Origin: Ectobacillus antri
GTDB taxonomy: Bacteria > Bacillota > Bacilli > Bacillales > Bacillaceae_G
DNA: 64,000 nt
Direction of reading: 5' to 3'
Assembly: GCF_003852715.1 (NCBI RefSeq)
Contig: NZ_RIAV01000009.1
Span: 1-64,000 of the forward strand
Program-made: the position numbers and the translations under genes
Shown: positions 40,901-46,932 of the stretch, piece after piece
Position numbering within the stretch: the first letter of the stretch is position 1
Layout: each line of letters opens with the position of its first letter
The notes under the pieces: model-generated
The model's input: the letters and a program-made list of their open reading frames with translations, nothing else
Told to the model about the DNA's origin: nothing
Database searches by the model: none

Positions 40901-41319
40901 TCAATGCAGTCACATTAGTTGGAAGGTTAACTAAGGACCCGGAATTACGTTATACGCAAAATGGAGTAGCAACTGCAAACTTTACACTGGCAGTCAACCG
41001 CACATTCTCGAATCAGCAAGGAGAGCGCGAAGCGGATTTCATCAACTGCGTGGTATGGCGCAAGCCGGCAGAGAACACAGCGAACTACTGCCGCAAAGGT
41101 CAGTTGGTTGGGGTGACAGGTCGCATCCAAACGCGGAATTACGAGGGGCAAGATGGCAAGAAGGTATATGTGACAGAGGTCGTGGCAGATAGTGTGCAGT
41201 TCCTAGAGGGTAAGAAGGACGGCGGGCAAGACCAAACGAGTAAACAGGACAGAGTGAAAGATCCATTTGTGATGACTGGCGGTGTAATAGAAATTTCAGA
41301 CGAAGACTTACCGTTCTGA
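40897..41319 (+). CDS. ssb: Single-stranded DNA-binding protein
   Basis: 140 residues. OB-fold signatures [67 protein letters not shown], and the acidic C-terminal tip ISDEDLPF that recruits repair and replication partners. Phage-encoded copy serving replication and ERF annealing. The inserted cassettes begin immediately after its stop. Confidence 0.95.
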   Translation: MINAVTLVGRLTKDPELRYTQNGVATANFTLAVNRTFSNQQGEREADFINCVVWRKPAENTANYCRKGQLVGVTGRIQTRNYEGQDGKKVYVTEVVADSVQFLEGKKDGGQDQTSKQDRVKDPFVMTGGVIEISDEDLPF

Positions 41320-41323
41320 CGGA

Positions 41324-41340
41324 GTAGACACATACTGTGA
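41324..41340 (+). repeat. Cassette 5' boundary motif, copy 2
   Basis: GTAGACACATACTGTGA, five bases after the ssb stop. An identical 17-mer is at 45361-45377, before the Tad2 homologue. Confidence 0.75.
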
Positions 41341-41360
41341 CATGAGAGAGGAGAATAAAG

Positions 41361-41612
41361 ATGTTAAAAGTTAAACTGGTTAATTTTGATGATTTAACGG
41401 AAGAGGAAAGAGAAATTCAACCTAATAACGGTTGGGGTAAAGAATACGCAAACTACATTAAAATCACAGATGGTACTGAAACTTTAATGATTTTATCTGA
41501 TTCAGCAGAACCCGAAGATGCTACTTTCAATAGAGATTTCAAAAACGTAATAAAAGCAATAGAAATGGCTTACTTGAAAGGCTTAAAGGACGGTAAGAAA
41601 TTAAATAAGTAG
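41361..41612 (+). CDS. Cassette gene B, unknown function
   Basis: 83 residues, acidic in the first half (FDDLTEEEREIQPNNGWGKE) with a helical C-terminus (IEMAYLKGLKDGKKLNK). GAGAGAGGAG precedes ATG. AT-rich codon use unlike ssb. It is bracketed by the boundary motifs at 41324 and 41618. No family recognised. Confidence 0.6.
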   Translation: MLKVKLVNFDDLTEEEREIQPNNGWGKEYANYIKITDGTETLMILSDSAEPEDATFNRDFKNVIKAIEMAYLKGLKDGKKLNK

Positions 41613-41617
41613 TTAAC

Positions 41618-41653
41618 AGTCCGAGGAGATATCGCTACATACACATACTGTGA
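41618..41653 (+). repeat. Fused 3' and 5' cassette boundary motifs
   Basis: AGTCCGAGGAGATATCGC (41618-41635) runs directly into ACACATACTGTGA (41641-41653). The 3' motif of cassette B abuts the 5' motif of cassette C with no gene between. Confidence 0.7.
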
Positions 41654-41680
41654 AATAAAAATAAACTTTAGGAGGTGTAT

Positions 41681-41923
41681 ATGATGAATGAATTGACGGA
41701 ATTAGAGTGTTTGTTATCGTTTCCTGATTTAACACTGTTAAATTCTTTTAAAAATGGTTCGCAAGGAGAGAATGACTTTTACAAATTTATGAGGTTAGTA
41801 AGAAATCTAAAACAAAATTCAGATGAACAAGAAACATATATCAAATTATTACAACAAGACATCAAATTATTACAACAAGACGTAATCGAAATGAGAGATA
41901 GTACAGATTGGGATAGAGGGTGA
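41681..41923 (+). CDS. Cassette gene C, unknown function
   Basis: 80-81 residues from ATG 41681 or 41684 (AGGAGGTG upstream). The N-terminus MMNELTELECLLSFPDL is followed by a coiled-coil tail with a doubled IKLLQQD unit, from an exact 21-bp DNA duplication (41840-41860 and 41861-41881). AT-rich. No family recognised. Confidence 0.55.
   Translation: MMNELTELECLLSFPDLTLLNSFKNGSQGENDFYKFMRLVRNLKQNSDEQETYIKLLQQDIKLLQQDVIEMRDSTDWDRG
41840..41881. repeat. Exact 21-bp tandem duplication
   Basis: Two copies of a 21-bp unit starting ATCAAATTATTACAACAAG, in frame inside cassette gene C, adding one coiled-coil heptad. Confidence 0.85.
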
Positions 41924-41997
41924 AATTAAACGTGCATTGTATGGATTGATTTTTCTAAACCTTACTACAAGTAAACTTATTGCGAAGGAGGTAGGTT

Positions 41998-42126
41998 ATG
42001 AAAAAGCGTTTAAGAAAGAAATTAAAATTATGTTGTATTTGTAAAAAGAAAGTTGATATTACAGGTTTTTACGGAAAAAATGGCGACTATTATTGGTGTA
42101 TAGATTGCATGAATGACGACTACTAA
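41998..42126 (+). CDS. Cassette gene D, tiny zinc-ribbon protein
   Basis: 42 residues from ATG 41998 (GAAGGAGG upstream). Basic N-terminus (MKKRLRKKLKL), then CCICKKK and CIDCMN, giving CxxC-x(16-20)-CxxC, a zinc ribbon. It is followed ten bases later by the 3' boundary motif. Function unknown; nucleic-acid binding is likely. Confidence 0.6.
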   Translation: MKKRLRKKLKLCCICKKKVDITGFYGKNGDYYWCIDCMNDDY

Positions 42127-42129
42127 TAA

Positions 42130-42157
42130 TGTCGCAGTCCGAAGAGATAGCGACACA
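42130..42157 (+). repeat. Cassette 3' boundary motif, copy 3, in a hairpin
   Basis: TGTCGC (42130-42135) and GCGACA (42150-42155) flank AGTCCGAAGAGATA, forming a hairpin ahead of the glutaredoxin-like gene. Confidence 0.65.
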
Positions 42158-42175
42158 AGGGGGAGGAGCAACAAC

Positions 42176-42403
42176 ATGATTATTGTTTACACGAAAACAC
42201 AATGTCCAGAGTGCAGTAAGGTCAAATTTGGTCTAAGTGCTGCAGGCGTAGCATACGAAACACGCAACATTGAAGAAAGTGACCAGTACAAACAAGAACA
42301 TGCGCAGTACGGTTACAGTGCGGTGCCGGTGACAGTGTTTCCAAGCGGTAAGGTGTTAGTCGGGTTTGACCACGGGGACTTTTCTATGGAGTTGGGATTA
42401 TGA
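42176..42403 (+). CDS. Glutaredoxin/NrdH-like thiol-redox protein
   Basis: 75 residues from ATG 42176 (GGGGGAGGAG upstream). Thioredoxin-fold signatures: MIIVYTKTQCPECSKVKFGL with the CPEC redox motif at 10-13, and the cis-Pro segment SAVPVTVFPSG. It probably reduces a ribonucleotide reductase or host thiols during phage growth. Overlaps the next gene by four bases. Confidence 0.85.
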   Translation: MIIVYTKTQCPECSKVKFGLSAAGVAYETRNIEESDQYKQEHAQYGYSAVPVTVFPSGKVLVGFDHGDFSMELGL

Positions 42404-42738
42404 CACAACAAGCGGATTTAATCGAGGTCACGCAAGAGCTTCGAGAGGCGACCAAACGATTAGATAAAGCATCACGTACTATATTCCAGTTAGCGAAAGC
42501 AAAAGCGGAGATGGAACGGACATATCGGGAAGAGTTAGCGAAGGTGATGATGGAGCTGCGTGCGGAAGGTGTGCAAGCAGCTCTCATCCCCGACATTGCA
42601 AGAGGGAAGTGTTCGTATCTCAAATATGAGAGAGATTTAGCGGCAGATACACATAAAAGTGCATTGTCAGCGTTAGAAGCGATTAAGACAAGTTGCTCGG
42701 CATTGCAAACGATTTGTCGTTATCACGAGGTTATGTAG
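42400..42738 (+). CDS. Phage coiled-coil hypothetical protein
   Basis: 112 residues, mostly helical (ELREATKRLDKASRTIFQLA, AEMERTYREELAKVMMELRA) with Cys at the C-terminal part (SCSALQTICRYHE). ATGA-coupled to the glutaredoxin-like gene. No family recognised. Confidence 0.65.
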   Translation: MTQQADLIEVTQELREATKRLDKASRTIFQLAKAKAEMERTYREELAKVMMELRAEGVQAALIPDIARGKCSYLKYERDLAADTHKSALSALEAIKTSCSALQTICRYHEVM

Positions 42739-42909
42739 ATGGTCATTGTTGGGTGCATGTTAGCAGCAGGATTATGGTGGACAGGCGCTATGCTCACACT
42801 GGCGTTGTTCCAAGGGGCAAGAGAGTGCGAATGCGGAGAATGGAGGGATAGAGATGGCGAACAAAAAGAAACAGCGCAAACGGCTCAAGAGAGCGATGAA
42901 ACAACGTGA
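42739..42909 (+). CDS. Small membrane protein with C-terminal cysteines
   Basis: 56 residues directly after the upstream stop (TAG-ATG). One hydrophobic helix (VGCMLAAGLWWTGAMLTLAL), then CECGEW and an acidic tail. No strong ribosome site, so translation probably depends on coupling. Overlaps the next small gene. Confidence 0.5.
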   Translation: MVIVGCMLAAGLWWTGAMLTLALFQGARECECGEWRDRDGEQKETAQTAQESDETT

Positions 42910-42976
42910 GAAGGAAGGATGGAAACGAGACTGGCGTAGGTATTGGGTAGCGGTGGGGTTGCTCGAGCATGAATGA
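42854..42976 (+). CDS. Tiny basic protein
   Basis: 40 residues from ATG 42854 (GGAGGGATAGAG upstream). The sequence is strongly basic (MANKKKQRKRLKRAMKQREK) with aromatic residues after it. It overlaps both neighbours. A nucleic-acid-binding role is plausible, unproven. Confidence 0.5.
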   Translation: MANKKKQRKRLKRAMKQREKEGWKRDWRRYWVAVGLLEHE

Positions 42977-43136
42977 GGTTGTGAAGCGGGCATATAGAGC
43001 CGGGCAGGAAGCGCAAATGAAAGCGGACGGTAAGCGTTTAGGAGAGAAGCTGCGGACGTTGAACGAGATAAAGGGCATTGGACCTGAATTACATAAACGG
43101 ATCGTGGCGCACTTTGCGAAGGAGGAGAAACGATGA
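42969..43136 (+). CDS. Small protein with HhH-like segment
   Basis: 55 residues, ATGA overlap at both ends. The segment IKGIGPELHKRIVAHF resembles a helix-hairpin-helix DNA-binding motif. Function unknown. Confidence 0.5.
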   Translation: MNEVVKRAYRAGQEAQMKADGKRLGEKLRTLNEIKGIGPELHKRIVAHFAKEEKR

Positions 43137-43606
43137 AATTACAGCAGTTTTTTGAAGCGCAAGAGCGATTAGATAACAAGGTGGTTGAAGTACACAACTT
43201 GAAAGGGCAAAGCCTTACAGCGAACGTGACAATGGCTTTATTCGTAGAGTTAGGGGAATTGGCAAATGAAATCGAGTTCTTCAAACACTGGAAGAAGAAC
43301 AAACGTAACAATAAGGACAAGCAGTGGGATGAATGGGCGGACTGCTGGCATTTCCTTATCAGCTTAGGCAATAAGTACGGACACAGCGACAAGTTAGAAG
43401 AAATAAATACAAACTTGATTTATGGTGTACACGAAGCATTTGACACATTATATAAAACGGATTTTTCTAGGTTGCATGAGTATATGCGCGCGTTGAGGTT
43501 GTTAGTGACAATCGGAAAATCTATTGGCATGACAGAAGAGGACATGAGCCAAACATACTTCACGAAGAACCAAACCAACTACGAGCGATTGGCGAGTGGA
43601 TATTAA
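43133..43606 (+). CDS. Dimeric all-alpha dUTPase (dUTPase_2 family)
   Basis: 157 residues. The MazG-fold metal motifs are present: VELGELANEIEFFKHWKK (ExxxE) and WDEWADCWHFLISLGNKYG (ExxD). This family hydrolyses dUTP/dUDP to dUMP, protecting phage DNA from uracil and the host glycosylases. Phage dUTPases can also act as derepressors of staphylococcal islands. ATGA coupling upstream and TAATG downstream. Confidence 0.85.
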   Translation: MKLQQFFEAQERLDNKVVEVHNLKGQSLTANVTMALFVELGELANEIEFFKHWKKNKRNNKDKQWDEWADCWHFLISLGNKYGHSDKLEEINTNLIYGVHEAFDTLYKTDFSRLHEYMRALRLLVTIGKSIGMTEEDMSQTYFTKNQTNYERLASGY

Positions 43607-44079
43607 TGGCAGTCGGCAGAGGGGAACTATTTGAGCGACGTATTGAACTAGCATGCCGGCAGTACGAAGAACAAGGAATCGCGATGATCCACCGCACAGA
43701 AGGAAAATGGCGCGGAACCAGTCGAGGGAAAGCGTATCTATCTGCCAGCGAGAAAGGGATGCCGGATTTTCTCGGCTCCCACGCCGGACAGGCGGTAGCG
43801 ATTGAAGCAAAGAGTACAGCGCGTAAATCATGGGAGCTGCGTAACTGGAAGCCGGAGCAAGTCGAGCGCATGCGGAAACATCGTGAACAAGGCGCACAGG
43901 CTTGGATATTACTAGAATGGCAGTTTGCTAACGAGGTGTACCGCATACCGTTTGTAACCGCGTATGAATGGTGGAAAGAATCGGTGTTAGGCGGTCGTAA
44001 GAGTGTACCGTACAGCGAGATGAGTAAGGGTGTGCAGGTGAAAGAAGGGCGCGGGGTGACGTTGGATTTCTTAATTTAA
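43606..44079 (+). CDS. RecU-like Holliday junction resolvase
   Basis: 157 residues. GRGELFERRIELACRQYEEQ is the N-terminal RecU signature. The nuclease core GMPDFLG...AIEAKSTARKSW carries the Asp, Glu and Lys metal ligands, and WILLEWQFANEVYRIPF follows. It resolves recombination intermediates, consistent with ERF and SSB upstream. Its TAATG start overlaps the dUTPase stop. Confidence 0.88.
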   Translation: MAVGRGELFERRIELACRQYEEQGIAMIHRTEGKWRGTSRGKAYLSASEKGMPDFLGSHAGQAVAIEAKSTARKSWELRNWKPEQVERMRKHREQGAQAWILLEWQFANEVYRIPFVTAYEWWKESVLGGRKSVPYSEMSKGVQVKEGRGVTLDFLI

Positions 44080-44102
44080 ACAAGAAATAAGGAGGGGATA
44101 GC

Positions 44103-44741
44103 GTGACAACCTTAACACGACAAGAAAAACGTGCGCTACGGCTAAAAATCACGCGCATGATGGATGAAACGTGTGGTGCGTGTGACAAAAAGCCAGCAGG
44201 GATAAGTGGGGAAGTGAAAATAGCGTGGTGCATACGCCAGTGTCCGTTCGCGAAAGAATTACAACAATTAGCTGCACCACTCAATACAAGCGAACGTATG
44301 AAGCCACGAAAGCCGAAAGTGCAATTGAAATACGAAAAACATGTCAATGAGATTGTGTTTATGCTGTATGAAGGATTATCGATACCAAAAATAGCGGAAA
44401 AATACAATGTGAACCGCTCGACACTGCAAATGGGTGTGAATAAACTTGTAAAACGTGGATTGATGCCAAGTCCAGAACAGATTCAAAGAGAGCGTATGGA
44501 GAATTGGATTCAAAAGTACGCATTGCCATTGTTACGAGCAGGAAAGACAGTTGGGGAAACTGCACTTCATTTACAGATAAAACAAACGACACTCAACATG
44601 CGTTTACATAAATACGGATATCGTAAGGGGGATGGATCATGGCGGCAGGTGCAGGAACAGGAAGTTACACAGGGAGCAGTAGACGAAAAGGGCAACCACG
44701 ATTCGGGCGGAAAGAAGACACGTACGATTACAGTCAAGTAA
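44103..44741 (+). CDS. Zinc-finger/HTH phage regulatory protein
   Basis: 212 residues from GTG 44103 (AAGGAGGGG upstream). N-terminal cysteines CGACDK and CIRQCPF could bind zinc. Two HTH-like repeats follow (YEGLSIPKIAEKYNVNRSTL and RAGKTVGETALHLQIKQTTL). The last 103 bases overlap the next gene in another frame. It is probably a phage-specific transcription factor in the middle/late switch. Confidence 0.7.
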   Translation: MTTLTRQEKRALRLKITRMMDETCGACDKKPAGISGEVKIAWCIRQCPFAKELQQLAAPLNTSERMKPRKPKVQLKYEKHVNEIVFMLYEGLSIPKIAEKYNVNRSTLQMGVNKLVKRGLMPSPEQIQRERMENWIQKYALPLLRAGKTVGETALHLQIKQTTLNMRLHKYGYRKGDGSWRQVQEQEVTQGAVDEKGNHDSGGKKTRTITVK

Positions 44742-45364
44742 CCACATACACACTAAGTGAGGAGGAATTGGAGATGGTGAGACAAGGTGGTAAGTTCAAA
44801 TCGCAAGAAGAGTGGGATGGGATTTGTAAGGAAGCGGCTGAACTGTTAGAGAGAGGAAAGAAACTTTCATTTGCCGCAAATAAGCTAGGCGTGAACGAAA
44901 AGACACTGCATTACAACCTAAAACAGCGTAATTTGACGACAAGAGCACAAGGGAATACCAAAGGTGCGGAGGTGCCACAAACAGCCACAGAAGCGAAACT
45001 GGAAGCTGTGAGAGAAGAGCTGAAAAAAGCAGTCGAATCGAAAGAAGGGAACGTGAAGAGTGAGTTACAACTCATGCTCGATAACATGCGCAAAGAGCGC
45101 GATCAATGGCTGGAGAACTACGATACCTTACAAAAAGACAACACACGGCTAGAGGTAGAAGTACGGGACCTACGTGAGACTGTGAGTATCAAAGAGAAAG
45201 AGCTTGCGAGATTGCAAGGGGAACTGAACAGGGCGCAGGCTGAATTGGTAGAGGCGCGCATGGTCAACGCACATACGGTGGTGGACGATAGACAAACGGA
45301 GCGTATCACAATGCTAAAACGACTCATTGAGACGCAGCATGATGTGATTGAGGCGTTGTTGTAG
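44639..45364 (+). CDS. HTH plus long coiled-coil phage protein
   Basis: 241 residues from ATG 44639; AAGGGGGATGG lies upstream inside the preceding gene, supporting the 103-base overlap. N-terminal Gly/Arg-rich stretch, an HTH-like region related to those of the upstream gene (LSFAANKLGVNEKTLHYNLK), then a coiled coil of about 130 residues. The two genes probably share origin of the HTH unit. The next boundary motif starts exactly at its stop codon. Confidence 0.7.
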   Translation: MAAGAGTGSYTGSSRRKGQPRFGRKEDTYDYSQVTTYTLSEEELEMVRQGGKFKSQEEWDGICKEAAELLERGKKLSFAANKLGVNEKTLHYNLKQRNLTTRAQGNTKGAEVPQTATEAKLEAVREELKKAVESKEGNVKSELQLMLDNMRKERDQWLENYDTLQKDNTRLEVEVRDLRETVSIKEKELARLQGELNRAQAELVEARMVNAHTVVDDRQTERITMLKRLIETQHDVIEALL

Positions 45365-45380
45365 ACACATACTGTGAAAT
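45361..45380 (+). repeat. Cassette 5' boundary motif, copy 4
   Basis: GTAGACACATACTGTGAAAT, first 17 bases identical to 41324-41340. It overlaps the TAG stop of the upstream gene. Confidence 0.75.
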
Positions 45381-45407
45381 AAAAACTAAAGCGGAGGGAC
45401 GTTAATT

Positions 45408-45668
45408 ATGGATTTTGGTAAAGCAATTGAAGCATTAAAAGAAGGTAAGCAAGTGACACGCAAAGGCTGGAACGGTAAAGAAATGTTTCTTTATATGATT
45501 AAAGGTACAGATTTTCAGAACGCCTTTAAGTATGGATATGGCGAATATTATGGAGAACCAGTTTTCACAGATTCCATCGTTATGAAAACAGCACAAAACA
45601 CATTGGTTGTTGGTTGGTTAGCTTCTCAAACTGATTTACTGGCAGATGACTGGGTGGTTTTAAATTAA
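45408..45668 (+). CDS. tad2: DUF2829/Tad2-like protein (candidate anti-Thoeris)
   Basis: 86 residues, full length for the family. Signature MDFGKAIEALKEGKQVTRKG then WNGKEMFLYMIKG at the start and DWVVLN at the end, the DUF2829 core. DUF2829 is the Tad2 family, whose phage members tetramerise and sequester the gcADPR signal of Thoeris ThsB, blocking ThsA. It lies in a cassette bounded by the repeated motifs at 45361 and 45691, after GCGGAGGG. Not every DUF2829 protein has been tested, so activity here is inferred. Confidence 0.8.
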   Translation: MDFGKAIEALKEGKQVTRKGWNGKEMFLYMIKGTDFQNAFKYGYGEYYGEPVFTDSIVMKTAQNTLVVGWLASQTDLLADDWVVLN

Positions 45669-45685
45669 GAAAACCAATTCTTTGA

Positions 45686-45702
45686 TTCATAGTCCGAAGA
45701 AG
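45686..45702 (+). repeat. Cassette 3' boundary motif, copy 4
   Basis: TTCATAGTCCGAAGAAG. Shares TCATAGTCCGAAGAA with 38612-38626. Confidence 0.65.
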
Positions 45703-45722
45703 AAACGAAGGGAGAGGAAGCT

Positions 45723-46202
45723 GTGAACGACTTACTCCAGCAATACAAATTCACGTTGAAACGTATCAAAGAAGCGCAAGTTACAGCTTCAGACGAGGAT
45801 AGAAAGCTATTAGGTGGTATGGCAAGCGATGTACAATATGCGATTGACTGGATATCGCTTGGAGGTAGACCAGGGAACAGGCGAGGGGTAGAGAGACGTT
45901 CGGTATATCAGAACACACGGTATATCGACCCAAGCGTATTTGAGAAGGTGTTTGCGGCAACAGAGCCAGAACCGGAGCGTGAACTCGATACATGGTCGCA
46001 ACTGATGATAGAGGATGCAATGAGCACGTTAACGGAAAGAGAGAGGGAATTGTTCGTAATGCGTAAGGTGAACATGATGAGTTATGGTGAGATTGCCAAG
46101 CTGTGTCGCATACATAGACAGTCAGCAAAAGATGCGGTGGAGCGGGCGGAAAAGAAAATACGAAAGCAAGTACAAGAAAGCCTATTCTGCAATGCGGGAT
46201 AG
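45723..46202 (+). CDS. ArpU/Xpf-like late transcription regulator (sigma-70 region-4-like)
   Basis: 159 residues from GTG 45723 (GGGAGAGG upstream). The C-terminal sigma region-4 HTH (STLTERERELFVMRKVNMMS, YGEIAKLCRIHRQSAKDAVE) is typical of ArpU/Xpf-type positive control factors of Bacillus phages, which switch on the late operon. It is the last early gene, directly before the 290-base gap and the terminase genes. Confidence 0.85.
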   Translation: MNDLLQQYKFTLKRIKEAQVTASDEDRKLLGGMASDVQYAIDWISLGGRPGNRRGVERRSVYQNTRYIDPSVFEKVFAATEPEPERELDTWSQLMIEDAMSTLTERERELFVMRKVNMMSYGEIAKLCRIHRQSAKDAVERAEKKIRKQVQESLFCNAG

Positions 46203-46252
46203 GTTATTTTTTTACCTTACAGTTGCCACCTATATATGACGGTATAAATTTG

Positions 46253-46318
46253 ATACTGTGCGGAAACACAGTATTCCTTCGTTCATTTGGTAAATGAGCG
46301 TCCTTTTGTTGCTTTCAG
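46253..46318 (+). terminator. Tandem hairpins ending the early operon
   Basis: ATACTGTG (46253-46260) with CACAGTAT (46267-46274), then CGTTCATTT (46280-46288) with AAATGAGCG (46292-46300), followed by TCCTTTTGTTGC. The second is the likely terminator. The intergenic 46203-46494 otherwise holds the structured element at 46392-46458. Confidence 0.6.
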
Positions 46319-46391
46319 TCTATAACGCGCATATATCTTATCCCCTGTATATGCGTTGTAGGCTGATGGGAGCAAGTGAGCTCGCTCGCAC

Positions 46392-46458
46392 GGGTAGCTG
46401 TGGGTTCTCCTCGGCGGGGACGTTAAACATTTGCCGCACTGTGCAACAAACGCTACCC
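46392..46458 (+). ncRNA. Candidate structured RNA or packaging-site element before terminase
   Basis: A 7-bp closing helix GGGTAGC (46392-46398)/GCTACCC (46452-46458) encloses two hairpins: GTTCTCC/GGGGAC (46404-46410 with 46416-46421) and TTTG..GCA/TGC..CAAA (46430-46450). Together they form a three-way junction of 67 nt. It is GC-richer than its surroundings and non-coding. Position just before terS fits a leader RNA, a cos/pac site or a packaging RNA. It resembles a tRNA outline but lacks a T-arm. Confidence 0.4.
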
Positions 46459-46494
46459 AATTGATAAAAGCAATTAGCGTGTGAGGTGGTGGAA

Positions 46495-46932
46495 GTGACA
46501 CTTAATGAGAGACAAAAGGCGTTTGCGGATTATTACATCCAGTTAGGGAGCGCAGAAGCCGCGGCAAGGAAAGCAGGATACAGTGAACGATATGCTAGAG
46601 GGAATGCGCATAAGTTAGTTGCAAATAGTGGCATTAAGGCATATATCGAGGAACGTAACAAGCAGATAGAGAGCCGTAGGATAGCTGATATGACCGAGGT
46701 AAAGGAGTTCTGGACATATGTCCTGCGGGATAACAATGCGGAGTCTAAGGACCGTTTAAAGGCTTCTGAATACATTGCGAAAACGAATGCCGCGTTTGTT
46801 GAGAAAGTACAGCATAGCGGCGAGATGACACAAAACGTCAACGCAACAGTGGAAGTAGATTATAAGAAGTATACGTTAGAGGAGTTGAAACAGCTTGAAG
46901 CACTTGCTGCCAAACTTACTCAATCTGAATGA
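46495..46932 (+). CDS. terS: Terminase small subunit
   Basis: 145 residues from GTG 46495, six bases after GAGGTG; earlier GTG codons lie in that site. The N-terminal HTH (LNERQKAFADYYIQLGSAEA, AARKAGYSERYARGNAHKLV) recognises the packaging site. The middle helices oligomerise and the C-terminus contacts the large subunit (Terminase_2 family). The large-subunit gene starts inside its end. Confidence 0.9.
   Translation: MTLNERQKAFADYYIQLGSAEAAARKAGYSERYARGNAHKLVANSGIKAYIEERNKQIESRRIADMTEVKEFWTYVLRDNNAESKDRLKASEYIAKTNAAFVEKVQHSGEMTQNVNATVEVDYKKYTLEELKQLEALAAKLTQSE

Noticed and set aside
42130-42155. TGTCGC...GCGACA hairpin as another CI operator
   Set aside because: The arms match GTCGC/GCGAC but the spacer is 14 instead of 5 bases and the hairpin holds a cassette boundary motif; probably coincidence.
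46392-46458. tRNA gene
   Set aside because: There is a 7-bp acceptor-like helix but no T-arm consensus, no plausible anticodon arm, and only 67 nt.
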